DNA of 43,716 nt, from the NCBI GenBank assembly GCA_003344405.1, contig NOWV01000344.1:1-43716 (forward strand), written 5' to 3'. This document shows positions 1 through 11,520 of this stretch, in pieces. A program made the translations under genes and the position numbers. This stretch comes from Trichoplax sp. H2. Its lineage: Eukaryota; Placozoa; Uniplacotomia; Trichoplacea. The notes under the pieces are model-generated. The model was not told where the DNA came from and ran no database searches. It saw nothing but the letters and a program-made list of their open reading frames with translations. The number at the start of each line of letters is the position of its first letter. The first letter of the stretch is position 1.

Positions 1-2312
1 TCCTACCTCGGAAGTTTATCTTAAATCAGAGAGAGTCTGAAAGTGCGGCCTAAATCGAAGATTTATCACTTTAAAAGTAAATGATAGAAATCTGAATTAA
101 TACTAAAACAAATTCAAGGAAAAGTTTATTCAAATTAGGGTTGCTTGATTTAGAATTACAGTGGCGATGTAAATAAGTTCTACTCGGTGTTTTTTTATTA
201 CTAATTCTCGTGCCTTGGATATAGCCTTCCTTAAGCAGTAGCAATCGTGCATTAAAACTGCAATCCTTAATTCATGTGCCGAGTTCATTTGCCTAGCAAT
301 CCTTGATAAGCGATACCGCACACTCTCTCTTAGCTCCTTTAGAATAATAACGTGCTTTTAAATAGGTAATTAAGTAACTTACATAATAAAGGCGTTACAT
401 AGCGATGAATAGATTAGCTTGGTATGTCCTCATCTACATATAGGATAGTTCACTAGTTACAGTAATAAATTTTTTACGTCAACTTTAATAGCTAGAAGTT
501 TGGGGAATGTAGCTAGGGTTAAAAAAAATGGAAGATTTTACTTAAAATGGAATAAAATTTACTCTAAATCGAAGATAGTGTAGATCGTTTTCTCAAAATT
601 AAAATCTTTATGTCTAGAAAGGTACCGGTATTATCGCTGTACTAAAAATATATTAACAGATTTGCTAGGGTCATGCAATTTATGGCAAGTAGCAGATTGC
701 ATTTCGTTACGCTTTTATACCTGGTACAGATACTAGAGCTTAATATTCTATAAATACTGTATAAAGACAGCTGCAAAGTAGAAATATCGCAGTTGGCAAA
801 ATAGGCTTGAAATGTAAGTATAACTATTTAATCGACATAACCAGTATGCTTGTTTGATATTCAGTTTTCAGACATATATTTCAACATAGAAATTATAACT
901 GGTAAGATCTGGGTTGTAAAATTTATCCAACACTGTTTTTTGTTCATCTTTCGGAGTATGATGTAAAGATATTTAAGATAACTATACGATGGCGTTGATA
1001 ACTATAATATAGTTTAACTAAGCACCGTGTGGTACACGAGGTAGACTAAACTCTTTCGATTCCATCCAAAATGTCTTGTTTAAAGGAGAAATTGAAACAT
1101 TCATGAATTATAGCCGCAATAGCAACTAAAATTGGCATAAATTGAAATAATAGAGCCTTGGTGCTTTACGTTTAGATTGATCAAAGACATACTAAATGAA
1201 TTCGTCATAATACTAATCTCCGAGTATCGTCTAACAGGAAATGTTGCAGTACTTTTGTACCAACGGCAATTCTTATCGACAAAATATCGGTTAGCTGTTT
1301 TTTTTGTGAGAGTTTTAACCAGCGTAGAAGCGATCAAAGATTCATAGTCAACTAGAATTGTCCTAGAACTTAAAATTGAGCGAAAAAAAAACAAGAAGCA
1401 AATAAACACTTTCATAGCAACGAAATCTACTTCACTAAATATATCAACAACGCAACATTGAGAACGAGCTGCTTCACAATAATTGTTTTGGCTATAACAT
1501 TTATTTTCTTGTTTTGTTATTACCGTAAAATTACTGATTATGCCCTCCTGCTAATATGCCTTACCTACGTATGATGCAAGAACAACTTAATAAAATGATT
1601 AGCGGGGGGTGGGGATGGGCGGTAGCAATCATAATAACAGTGCTTCTGATAATATCACAGCAAGCCAGCAAGCATCAAGGGTACATAATGGTCTGTTTAC
1701 TAGCTCGAAAGGAAGAAATTAAATCATTGCAAGCTATTAAGGATCTTACAATATTATACTTGCCCTTGCCTAACACGTGGAGAAGAAATTTACATTCATT
1801 TATTGAATTACCTATACTTGAAGGAAAAGTCTTAAAATTAAATAAAGAAATTTAATGATTAAGGATTCTATCGGGCTTTCGATGAATTATTAAAAATTTT
1901 TTGTTAAGATAAATAACCTACCGGTATATATTCTACTATAGTAAACCTAGCAATCTCAAAAATTACTTTAGCCAATACAGCTATTTACTATCGATTTAAA
2001 CTTATTGTATTACCAATCAATCATGAGTAGCGTTCTGTACAGTTACTTTTATATAAAATCCTGACCCGCCAATGAAAGGAGAACAGAATGCGAACAGCTG
2101 CAAAAAGCAGTAACTTAGTTACATTGCCATGGCAAGATTGAAAAAATAATCCAGTACATTGACATTGACATATGTGACAATTTCGTAAGGTTTCACTTAT
2201 ATCTCTTCCAATATTTTTACATATAGGTAGTTCTATGCTGCAGCAAACCATTTTGGGGATCCATACGGTTTTAAAGACAGGTTATTACACGAGAGGATCT
2301 ATTTATGGCATC
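1..2312. other. Intergenic, no gene recognised
   Basis: AT-rich sequence without a convincing gene. The best open frame (plus, 1556-1855, 99 codons) starts at an ATG and contains one hydrophobic stretch (WAVAIIITVLLII, about residues 21-33). It has no recognisable domain and no splice-supported extension, so I do not call it a gene. No RNA gene or tandem repeat was seen. Confidence 0.5.
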
Positions 2313-2862
2313 TGTAATGTAACTTAGTATTGTGATTGTAGACTGTTAGCCATGTGTAGTATAATGTACGGTAGATATTTATCCTAAGAGATAATTGGTA
2401 GCTATAACTATAGACTGTAGTGGTTTAGACTCTATGCTAGAGTACAGATGACTATATACAGTAAGGTGTTGAGTTACTAATGAGGCTATAGGTAAAAATA
2501 GAACTGTAAATCATATATTAGGATATGGTTAATTCATTGTACTTTGGCTGGTGTGAATAATGTCTACGTAAGTACTGTAGTCGTATCCATATTGGATTAA
2601 TGATGATCTGCAGTAGAATAGTCTTTCTAAGAGTAATTTAACTATGTGTAATATTAGGTAAAAGGTTGCCATGCGGATTGTAGCTGCGAATGCTACGAAA
2701 AGTACAAAAGCATGCAACTTTAGATTATTCAGTTAGTTCGTTCTAGAAGTCTTTAGTAGTAGTATTCGGCTAGAGTGGAGCTATGTGTAGTTAATCTTTG
2801 TATAAGATTCAATAAAGCCATTATTTTTCTAAAATTTGGAATCTCGTGATTGGTATATATCA
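2313..2862 (+). mobile_element. LTR-like repeat copy 1 (Ty3/gypsy-type solo or truncated)
   Basis: About 550 bp, roughly 75% identical by eye to 20883-21440. Both copies begin TGTAATGTAACTTAGTATT and end in ...TATCA. A few bases later both continue with TGGCGCTGC, which has the TGG start of a retroelement primer-binding site. TG...CA ends followed by such a site are the usual layout of an LTR. Homology past the primer-binding site fades within about 40 bp here, so internal sequence is lost or the copy is truncated. No coding region follows. The family name is inference. Confidence 0.5.
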
Positions 2863-2866
2863 CATT

Positions 2867-2885
2867 TGGCGCTGCGAGTACATCA
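2867..2885 (+). other. Primer-binding-site-like sequence after LTR copy 1
   Basis: TGGCGCTGCGAGTA follows the LTR-like end after four bases (CATT). The same TGGCGCTGC core follows copy 2 at 21446. A start with TGG pairs with tRNA 3' CCA. I did not identify which tRNA would prime. Confidence 0.4.
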
Positions 2886-5800
2886 AAGTAGTAATAATCA
2901 TAGTTTACCAGGCAATAATATTCTATCACTTAACACATGCGTGGCATACAGAGATTTACGCTCCGAAAGTCAGCAGTATATATGTACATTAAATTAAAAT
3001 TACAGTGATAACTCTGTTTATTGTAGATACTCTATAGTACTGATACTTGATTGATAATCTTATACAATACATTTAGTTAGTTTCTAACATATTTTTCTTT
3101 TAGATGTCTCAATTTCTAATTATGCAGCATGTACTATTCTGAGAAAAACTTGACAATTTTTCCTTTTTTCCCATATTAATGATTCCTAGAAGGCGCGATG
3201 CACACCGCATCCATGCCGAAATATGCATGCTAAGCAATAAAGGTAAAATTTCTCTTGACATCACGTTCATTAACCTAAGACAAGAAACAACTTTGTAAAC
3301 ATTTTTTATCAGTATATTTTAATCACAGATTAGCAAAATGATTCGTATAACGTATGTAGAGGTTACTGAAAAATTAATAGATTGTGATATGAAAAATAAT
3401 TCACTTAAATATCTTAGTAAAGCTGTAATGTCATTAGCTATTATGGGCGCTATGCAGATAGCATTGGCTGTATATTAGGCTATGCAATCTTTTAATATAA
3501 AGGAAATGGCAATTCTTAGCTGTTTGTCTTGATAAGATGTTTAGGTAAAGGGGAAGTGTCTTGTGATTTATATACTACCGCGTAGTACAACTTGAAACTA
3601 ATAATTAGAAAGCGCCTAAAGTTGCAGTAATCGTTCGTTCTATTTGAAAAATTACGATTAAATTGATTGTTACGGGGATAGTCTACTAGTTGCAATACTT
3701 CATGTATTTTCGATCTGATTTACGCAAATACTATAAAGAGCATAAATCTAGGATATCCCTGCCCTGCACACACATGTCATGTAGTAAGCATTCTTGCTAA
3801 ATATATCGCATCTTTTATATTTATGTTTACGGGTTGTTAAAAATTGAGGTTTACAAGGAGAAAAATATACTAAAAGATCATATACTTGTATGTCTTAATG
3901 GCCGATTTATTTGTATTCCATTCATGATACAAATAGTTTATTTATCCAGCTCGTTTCTTGACCGTCCAAAAAGCTGATAGCGAGGAATACAATTCTACTT
4001 TGGATAACTACGATGTTTATTTTTGTACTACTTGTGATTAACGTCGGAAAAGACTAACAATTTGAGGTAGCCATAAAATTAGAAAGTGATGTCCAAATAA
4101 ATTAGTCGCTGTACATTTATTGTACGTACTTGTTTCTTTTTTTACCTTCATGAACGTTTAAAAAATATCTAGGAAGCATATACAGTAAGATAATATAGTT
4201 GTGAATTTTCTTATAATGTCATGCTTCATATGCAATACGTTCTAATTCATTTGAACGGGTATTTAGCTAGTAATAGTACCGTAATAATTAATTAAAGGTA
4301 TATGACACAGTTTTGAATTACTTGCAAACACTGCACTTCAAACTATTCTATTATTATTGTTATTATTATTATTATTATTATTAAAGCATATCCAATCTTC
4401 TAGTTCACTTCAACGACACAATAGCAAGTAGAATTGGCCGTTGAGATATTATTAATTTTTTAGATATCGTTACTATTTTTATGATATAATTTTTAGTTGA
4501 TTTTAAATTATTAATAAGTTGCACTTCCGTCAAAACTTTCACCATATCATTTACCGATATTTAGATCGAATAGTTTTAATTCAGTTGAATGTATGTAAGT
4601 ATTTTCTGCCTATCAATACTCGGAGATAAATATTGTAATCTATATTTAATTGTGCCTATCTTGAAATAATCCTAGTCCTAGTAAAATAAATTGATATCAT
4701 TCTAATTGATGCCGAGTATTGATATCAGTGGCTATTGAATAATCATTCGTCGATGCCTCAATTTTTTTTAATTAAGAAGCTTTATTGTATTATAGTAAAG
4801 AGTGTTTACTGGATCTTAAATTCTAGACTAAATTTTCTTTTCGATATTGCTACCTTTACACACGAAAAAATAAAGGATAATGTTCTATAACGGTTTACAA
4901 ACAATATTTTAATCGTATTCATATGAAAGTTTGTGATCAATGATATTGCAGAGAACTTGTGTGGAATGGCAATCTAGACTATAATACCAATAGTTTAAGT
5001 TTACAAGCTGAAATACTCGTTTTGGGGCATATGAATCATGGACGAATAACGAACGTATTAATCCGTTCACTGCTGCATACTGCGCTCACGCTGCAAATTA
5101 ATTCAAGTAGATTATTCTTAGCGCAGTATTGTATGATATTGTCCATCAATTGCAAAGAATTCGTTATATAATAATAAGATTGAATGTATAAAATAGACTA
5201 TTGGGAGTAGGGAAGGTAATTTATGCGGACGATACCAAGCAAGAAATGTATTAAAAGGAAGTTCAATTGATTGACGATGCTGTGATAATCTGATTCTAGT
5301 AAATCTTATTTAAATTCAAGATTAGCAAAATACACGAATTTTGTTCTGATTCTATCATATAATTGTGTTCAATAAAAGATTTTGCTTCATACTACAAATT
5401 AGGATACCATCCAAATTTAATCGAAACTGCTAAACTGCAGGATGAACCTCATACCGATAAGTCAGACTAATTATAATCATGGGCGCGTTTGCTCTTGATA
5501 TTTATGGAGAAACATACGTACCGGTAAGCTGCACAGTAGATTTTAAGCAAGATATAAGAATGAATAACGTCATGGTAAATAATCTTCTTCTTGAAGATAC
5601 GGCAAATCTTAAGAAAGCTGTAATTATCGTCGACCAAGCTTCAGCAATGAATTTTAACATGTTTCGAGTGAAATTTTGTCACAAACTGCAATACGGTCTC
5701 ATATGGAAGTAAGCTAAATCTAAGACAATTCAATCGATAAAATAAACTATTCCAGTTTAAGTTTTTCTTGAAGCAAATTCAATTTCGTAATGACAGACTT

Positions 5801-6942
5801 ACTAAAAAAAAATGCATTAAACTAGCAACGTGCTCTCACTGAGTACGGCATTCTACTCCAATTTGGTGCTGGGATGCACTACTGGATGCTCTCGTTGATA
5901 TAATATTTAGTGGTCCACGGTGCTAGTAGCTGTTCGGTGTCCGTGCCATTTCATTGCTTTCTTCAGCCTCAAACCATTAATTTACTTATAGAGATTGCCA
6001 TGAATTCTTCATTTACATTTACTTTCTTTCAAATACTGTGCTAATTAATTTGTACAATATATTTATGAAACAAACAACAAAGTGGAATAAAGAAAAAGTG
6101 GTTGCTCAAAACTCTAAGCATAAATAACTGACTGTGATGGAGGGTTCGAAGAGTCTGCGGATGTAGACTCCTCAGGCATTTCACAATAATGATACGAGGG
6201 CTTATTAGAAAAAGAGATATTTATTGTAGAGAATAACTAAGTACAGTGTGGTAGCTAGTCGTAGATCAGCGCATAAGCTGTTATGAAGTAACGTGTGTAG
6301 AATACTAACACTAACAAGTGTAACTGCATTAATCTGAGGCAGAAATCATCAGTATTTAAGTTTTAGAGAGAGAACATATGCAGAGAAGAGGATTATAGAA
6401 TTAGATACATCATATACCATAAACAGGCTATATAATAGTAAATGATTGTAGGAAATAGCAAAGACTGTAGGTGCTATAAATACCTAAACATGGCAAGCTA
6501 TATTTGAGCATAGTTGAAATAGACTATAGAACTAAATACCCTACATACTACGATACAAATATTTAACCTATACCACGAAGAGGTATGTATATTCAGAACA
6601 TAACAAAATATCTGTATTTAAGAACATATCTAAAAATTACGGTGAAAACTAAATACACTACACTGATATTAGCTAAAAATTTCGTAGACAATATAGATTC
6701 AATACGCAAGTCAATGCACAAGGCATGGTGGAAAAAAGTAAACGATAATATATAATTCTGAAATCCACCATATACCTGCAGTATGTACTACATTTTTTCA
6801 TTAAAATAGGACATTTAATAAAGGCACGCTATGACTTACAGAATGGTCGCACTACTGTATAATCGGCAATAAAAATATGAGGTAGTCTAATGATGAACTT
6901 TGTGATAGTCGACAAAGGCTCTTGTTACTTAGAATGAAGTTG
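2886..6942. other. Intergenic, no gene recognised
   Basis: No supported gene. A (TTA)n microsatellite lies at 4348-4381. A 77-codon plus-strand frame at 5479-5712 is coding-like in composition and ends at a stop, but it has no recognisable motif and no matching exons nearby. 6120-6900 downstream of the next gene holds no recognisable structure. Confidence 0.45.
4348..4381. repeat. (TTA)n microsatellite
   Basis: A run of ATT/TTA trinucleotides interrupted once by TTG. Simple sequence in AT-rich non-coding DNA. Confidence 0.9.
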
Positions 6943-8136
6943 TTATTCTAATTTCGAGCTTTCCTGCAGTATATTTTCAATATGATTACAGTATGCATGC
7001 GATAAAAAAAAGCGCGAAGAATTTTGTATACAACAACCCCATTCCAAAGCTTTCTTTCGATAAAATTCAAACTCTTTGTCCTGAATATTGATTTCAGATG
7101 TTTCATCAGGATATTGCCTATGTGCCGCTGCATAAGCTAACAGTAAATCAACTGGACCTGACGTGGTTATTTCCTTTGTCCAGTCGCTTATGGACGGAAG
7201 ATTGCTAAAATCTCTGCATGTACTACCTAGCAGAACAATTGCTGGAGATTCTTTTTGTAAGGAAGAAGGACAAACATTCTGATATTTTGACGAAGTCGCT
7301 TCAAAGTAGAGATAGATCTCATGTTCCAGCTGATAATTTCTATCTTTGCTCTTTAACTGAACGTGCATAACGATAGGAATACCAAAAGACAGCGCCGCTT
7401 CCGTGATTACTTTTGCCGTCCAAAAGCACGGTATGCACTTGAGCTTGCGATGCATTACTACAAAGTCTGCCGAGATCATTTGTTTTATACTCTCTTCCAA
7501 TTCTAATTGATAGGCTAACTCCTGAACAAATTGCACTGAGTGTTCTGATAGATTCTGTCTTAATCGAGCTACTAGCTTATTAGCAAACGTAGATCCTACA
7601 CTGCTAATTTCTTTGATTTTTTTGGTAACAGTATACTCGTTTTTGACGATGGGATTTTCTTGTCTTGGAGGCAAGACTATTTTCACCTTTGTAAGCAGGT
7701 AAGATTCAATTAGGAAAATTTCATCAAAGTTTAAGTTGAGTTCAATATTCTTTTCTTTTAGCAAATTGGATAAAGAAAATCCTTCTTTAATCACTCGCTC
7801 AATATCTTGCAGCATGCTTAAGCATTGCAATTTAATTCGATTTATCTTGGATGAAAGGACTTGGTTATTCACTAACGGATGCTTAAGGAAGACAAGAGCA
7901 GTCTGAATTGCTCTAATTTGGCAAGCATTTTCTCCCACAAGCGGATCAAACTTATTGATATCATACTTACTCAGCATTTCCATAACATGTTCTGTAGCTA
8001 TTACAAGTACTAGATATTCTTTGAGGCCATTGATTAATCTCCTTTCTTTCTTAACATTAGGATCATAAGGAAGTAGTTGACTTAAATGGAAATCCCTTTG
8101 GCAATTGGAAAGCGATGGAGGAAATTTCTTCAACAT
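6943..8136 (-). CDS. Unrecognised intronless protein, 397 aa, founder of a local two-member family
   Basis: I do not recognise this protein. The frame is open further to 8157, but the first ATG is at 8136, giving 397 residues in a single exon. There is no signal peptide or clear membrane span. The N-terminal ~170 residues look helical (long I/L/K/E stretches); the C-terminal half looks like a mixed globular domain. A decayed paralogue at 18060-19292 shows what is conserved: a CFW..KVI..A segment, a patch reading IPIV.H.QLKS.DRNYQ followed by E.E..LYF, and RDF..LPS..DW..EI. Conserved Cys, Trp, His, Asp and Arg in these patches suggest an enzyme-like or ligand-binding core, but I cannot assign a reaction. 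The lack of introns contrasts with AK7 in the same window. A laterally acquired or retroposed origin is possible; neither is shown by the sequence. Confidence 0.8.
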   Translation of the reverse strand: MLKKFPPSLSNCQRDFHLSQLLPYDPNVKKERRLINGLKEYLVLVIATEHVMEMLSKYDINKFDPLVGENACQIRAIQTALVFLKHPLVNNQVLSSKINRIKLQCLSMLQDIERVIKEGFSLSNLLKEKNIELNLNFDEIFLIESYLLTKVKIVLPPRQENPIVKNEYTVTKKIKEISSVGSTFANKLVARLRQNLSEHSVQFVQELAYQLELEESIKQMISADFVVMHRKLKCIPCFWTAKVITEAALSFGIPIVMHVQLKSKDRNYQLEHEIYLYFEATSSKYQNVCPSSLQKESPAIVLLGSTCRDFSNLPSISDWTKEITTSGPVDLLLAYAAAHRQYPDETSEINIQDKEFEFYRKKALEWGCCIQNSSRFFLSHAYCNHIENILQESSKLE

Positions 8137-8157
8137 ATTTTCTTTTCGAAATGTCAC

Positions 8158-9279
8158 TACCTAGACGAGTGCTAGTGATTTCTTGACTCGAGAGCTGGCT
8201 CTATCCAAAGAATGATCATTCATTTAATAAAAGTAGTATGTGAACTTTTCCGCATGGGAAACTAATCACTTCTTCCAAAGAAAGTTGACGAGTTCAAAAT
8301 GCAATACATTCAGTAAGCAGATGCTCAAAATTAATCAAATATATCAGCTCTATAGTAAAGGAGGAACGCCCACAATCTTTCTTGATATTGTAGATGTACC
8401 GGCAATATGGAATCCAATTTAGTACAATGTACAAATGAAACCTTGACGAATGGGAGCTAAATAATAAAGCAGAAACGTTTATCAGCAATCTTCTTACGTA
8501 TGTAGACGTACGGTCAATGCAGAATACGCTATAGTAGAATGGAGCAAGAAATTACGATGAATTGGGAACGATTTTAAACAGAAAACAAGTGGCTCTAACG
8601 TCATCTAACTTGCGAAAACTTTTAGTGAATATTGACGAATGGATCAGGGCTTCACACTATCAACTTGATGTAGTGATGCACTTTGATAGAACCTTCCATA
8701 AAATGATCGAGTAATACTGTAGACATTGCATAGCTATGTAATAGCTATATATTTACAATTACATACTTACTTTCATGATCGTACGACATCAATCAAAAAA
8801 AATCATTGAAACTGGTAAAAAATATTGACAAAGCTCAAATATTCGTACATGTATATATATAAAGCAAATATCATTCCATCAGTCATTTCTTTGCATGACG
8901 CTACAGATTATCAAATTGTCAGGCAGTCTAATATTTACTTTTGTATAATATAAATTTCAATTTTTGTCTTGTTACTATTAAATGATACCTTTCATTATTT
9001 TACTCGTAGAAATAATGTAATAACTCTTCAAAAAATTGATAATGAATTATCGATGACAAAACTACTTCCATATCCAGTTATCATAAACAACATATCTTTA
9101 CGCCCAATCATAGCAACAATTAGCAATACAAAATAATTCAAACTAACATTAATGAACTTACCAAAAGAATCATTTTTGCTTTTGCATATAAACTAGAATT
9201 AAAGTTAACCGTTCAATCGGCACCGGCATTATGGTTCATGGTAAGATTAGTGTCAAATCCATCTTATCCAAACTGAATT
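8158..9279. other. Intergenic, nothing recognised
   Basis: Upstream of the unknown minus-strand gene. No coding frame, RNA gene or tandem repeat was identified. Homology with the pseudogene copy stops at about the start codon, so no shared promoter is visible. Confidence 0.5.
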
Positions 9280-9527
9280 AATTCATGCTCATGATAGGCG
9301 TCTTCATCATTATTTCGATAGAATAATTAGTATGCCTACATCGTGCATGGAATGTATGCTCATATAATTGTTAATATTATTGCAGGGAAATAGGTTCTAC
9401 GTATACAGTGCGACCTTGACCATCCTTTGAGCTAAGATGGCGGCGCCAAACCTGAGTGGACTAGTGTTGTCAAAGAATTACGGTATCGTCAATCTTAATT
9501 CCTAAGACAAGTTATCATGAGCTATGT
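9280..9527. repeat. Duplicated gap flank, left copy
   Basis: Matches 9762-10009 over about 247 bp with five visible substitutions (about 2%). The two copies flank a unique ~214-bp stretch and a 20-N gap. This is most simply two contig ends carrying allelic or duplicated sequence that the assembler did not merge. Confidence 0.85.
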
Positions 9528-9741
9528 TGTCACAACCGAGATTGTAACACAAGAATTAAACGGGATTCTTTCCTCTAAAGTAGACTTAACTATCTAAGCA
9601 ACCAACTCTAAGCACTCTTTAATCAACCAAACTTAGATTCGAGTCTTAGACGATAGATTACTCACGTACCGTTAAGGATCAAAACTTTATTCTAGAAGCT
9701 ATTTTATTAAAATGTCCGATTGAACGCACAACTTACAATTA

Positions 9742-9761
9742 NNNNNNNNNNNNNNNNNNNN
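9742..9761. other. Assembly gap (20 N)
   Basis: Twenty N, a fixed-size placeholder of unknown true length. Confidence 0.99.
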
Positions 9762-10009
9762 AATTCATGCTCATGATAGGCGTCTTCATCATTATTTCGA
9801 TAGAATAATTAGTATGCCTACATCGTGCATGGAATGTATGCTCATATAATTGTTAATATTATTGCAGGGAAATAGGTTCTACGCATCCAGTGCGACCTTG
9901 ACCATCCTTTGAGCTAAGATGGCGGTGCCAAACCTGAGTGGACTAGTGTTGTCAAAGAATTACGGTATCGTCAATCTTAATTCCTAAGACAAGTTATTAT
10001 GAACTATGT
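9762..10009. repeat. Duplicated gap flank, right copy
   Basis: Second copy of 9280-9527, beginning at the first base after the gap. After this copy the sequence diverges from the left one. The left copy continues with TGTCACAACC, a plausible LTR start, so one haplotype may carry an insertion whose interior fell into the gap. Confidence 0.85.
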
Positions 10010-10898
10010 GGAGTACTAGCACATAATAGGTATAATGATAAGATCCAATGCAATTACCTAGTTCTATTTATATTCAAGGTTCTGTAACCGTACTAGCTAA
10101 AAGTGCAGCCCTTGTTAATGTCAACAGACTGGTTGATTATTAAGCAGTTTACATTTTGTCTTCCATTATAACGTCCACAAAATCCCAGTCTAGATATGTT
10201 GTAATTCACAAACTACACGAGACATGTTTAATGGGTGCTCTAGTACGTTTGGATAAAATTGCCTTTACACATTAGTAAAGTCTTGACCTTATAATGTCGG
10301 ATAGAATCTGTTTCAGCTTGCTCGTGCCCATACTATATCTAGTAAAGACCTCTTTCTAAATTTTACCCTATAACGCGAAAGCGAAGGGGTTCTAATGATT
10401 GTCGGTTCTACTACAGCATGGGATTAGGCGTTCCCTATAACTCAGACAGGCATAGTGTAATAAATGGACTCCCTTTAGCCCCTAGTCTAACGCGTCATCA
10501 AGTAATTAGTCTCACAATGTAGTAGTTCAAAATAATTTATTACTTAAATATATTATTGAACATTACATTAGTAAAATTTGAGACCACGAAACTACAAACA
10601 GCTAGCTCGCAAGCTATCGACTGATTTTCTCTCGAAGGAGCCAGCCTTTTATGTTTTTCTTACAGCATGTTGACAAACATATTTACCAAATCATTTTCGC
10701 TAGTCCATACAACTTGGTTTTAGTATGGCTCCTACTGGTACAAGGCCCCTGACGAGGTATGATTGCCGATTCGAAATCTCTCACTCTTAGCTAACCGTAT
10801 CCAAGTTACTGAGATTTATCGATTCCGTCAGGGACAACTTAAGAAAAAAATTTATTCTATTACCTCACAAATAAAGACCGGGACGTATTTCTTACCAA
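10010..10898. other. Intergenic, no gene recognised
   Basis: No supported gene. An 85-codon plus-strand frame (10763-11020) runs into the dispersed repeat at 10899-11055 and resembles no family I know. Confidence 0.4.
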
Positions 10899-11055
10899 TA
10901 GATAAACAATTTAAATTGTTTGTCTCGGTATTTTTTACAATGTTTACTCTAACCAACTACAAACACAATCGCCAACAAGTGTCAATATTTGCAGGCGTAG
11001 AAATGAAGAATAACCTCTAGCTAGGACAAGATCTTTCTAGTTCCGACTCGCTATA
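10899..11055. repeat. Dispersed repeat C, copy 1
   Basis: About 75% identical by eye to 21650-21818, with shared anchors TTTACTCTAACC, ATATTTGCAGG, AATGAAGAATAA and GATCTTTCTAGTT. In the second location this block directly precedes the duplicated block B; here block A lies further on, beyond two gaps. Confidence 0.7.
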
Positions 11056-11108
11056 AAGGGAGTTACGATATGGATATAGCAAAAAGTAAAATAAATCTTT
11101 AATGTTGA

Positions 11109-11349
11109 CTAGAATAATTATTAATTAATAGAATAGTGTAAATTGTACTTGAAAAACGATTAATGGAAATATGGTTAAATTGTCAATTGTTAGGAATTGT
11201 TTTAATAAAAGAGACTGGTTAAAAATTATGGTATAGATGGAAATTTAGAGTAATATAATTTAAAATGATTGTTTTCGTACATTAGGCAGAGAGAGAGTAT
11301 AGCTAGTTGTTAATTGCCGAATTGAATAGTGAGTAAAATAAAATTAAGA
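11109..11349. repeat. Gap-flank triplicate, copy 1
   Basis: 241 bp that look identical to 15772-16012. The first 151 bp also look identical to 11370-11520. The copy runs right up to the 20-N gap. Confidence 0.95.
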
Positions 11350-11369
11350 NNNNNNNNNNNNNNNNNNNN
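11350..11369. other. Assembly gap (20 N)
   Basis: Twenty N placeholder between copies 1 and 2 of the triplicated flank. Confidence 0.99.
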
Positions 11370-11520
11370 CTAGAATAATTATTAATTAATAGAATAGTGT
11401 AAATTGTACTTGAAAAACGATTAATGGAAATATGGTTAAATTGTCAATTGTTAGGAATTGTTTTAATAAAAGAGACTGGTTAAAAATTATGGTATAGATG
11501 GAAATTTAGAGTAATATAAT
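11370..11520. repeat. Gap-flank triplicate, copy 2 (151 bp)
   Basis: Begins at the first base after the gap and looks identical to the first 151 bp of copies 1 and 3, then diverges into unique sequence leading to the GPCR gene. Such a start is typical of a contig overlapping its neighbour, an alternative haplotype, or a mosaic read. Confidence 0.95.

Noticed and set aside
1556-1855. 99-codon plus-strand frame with one hydrophobic stretch
   Set aside because: It has no recognisable domain, splice-site support or paralogue in the window. Frames of this length are expected by chance in 43 kb.
5479-5712. 77-codon plus-strand frame, possibly an exon (GTAAGC after ACCG at about 5522)
   Set aside because: A donor-like GTAAGC lies inside it, but no partner exon or known protein match could be found by eye.
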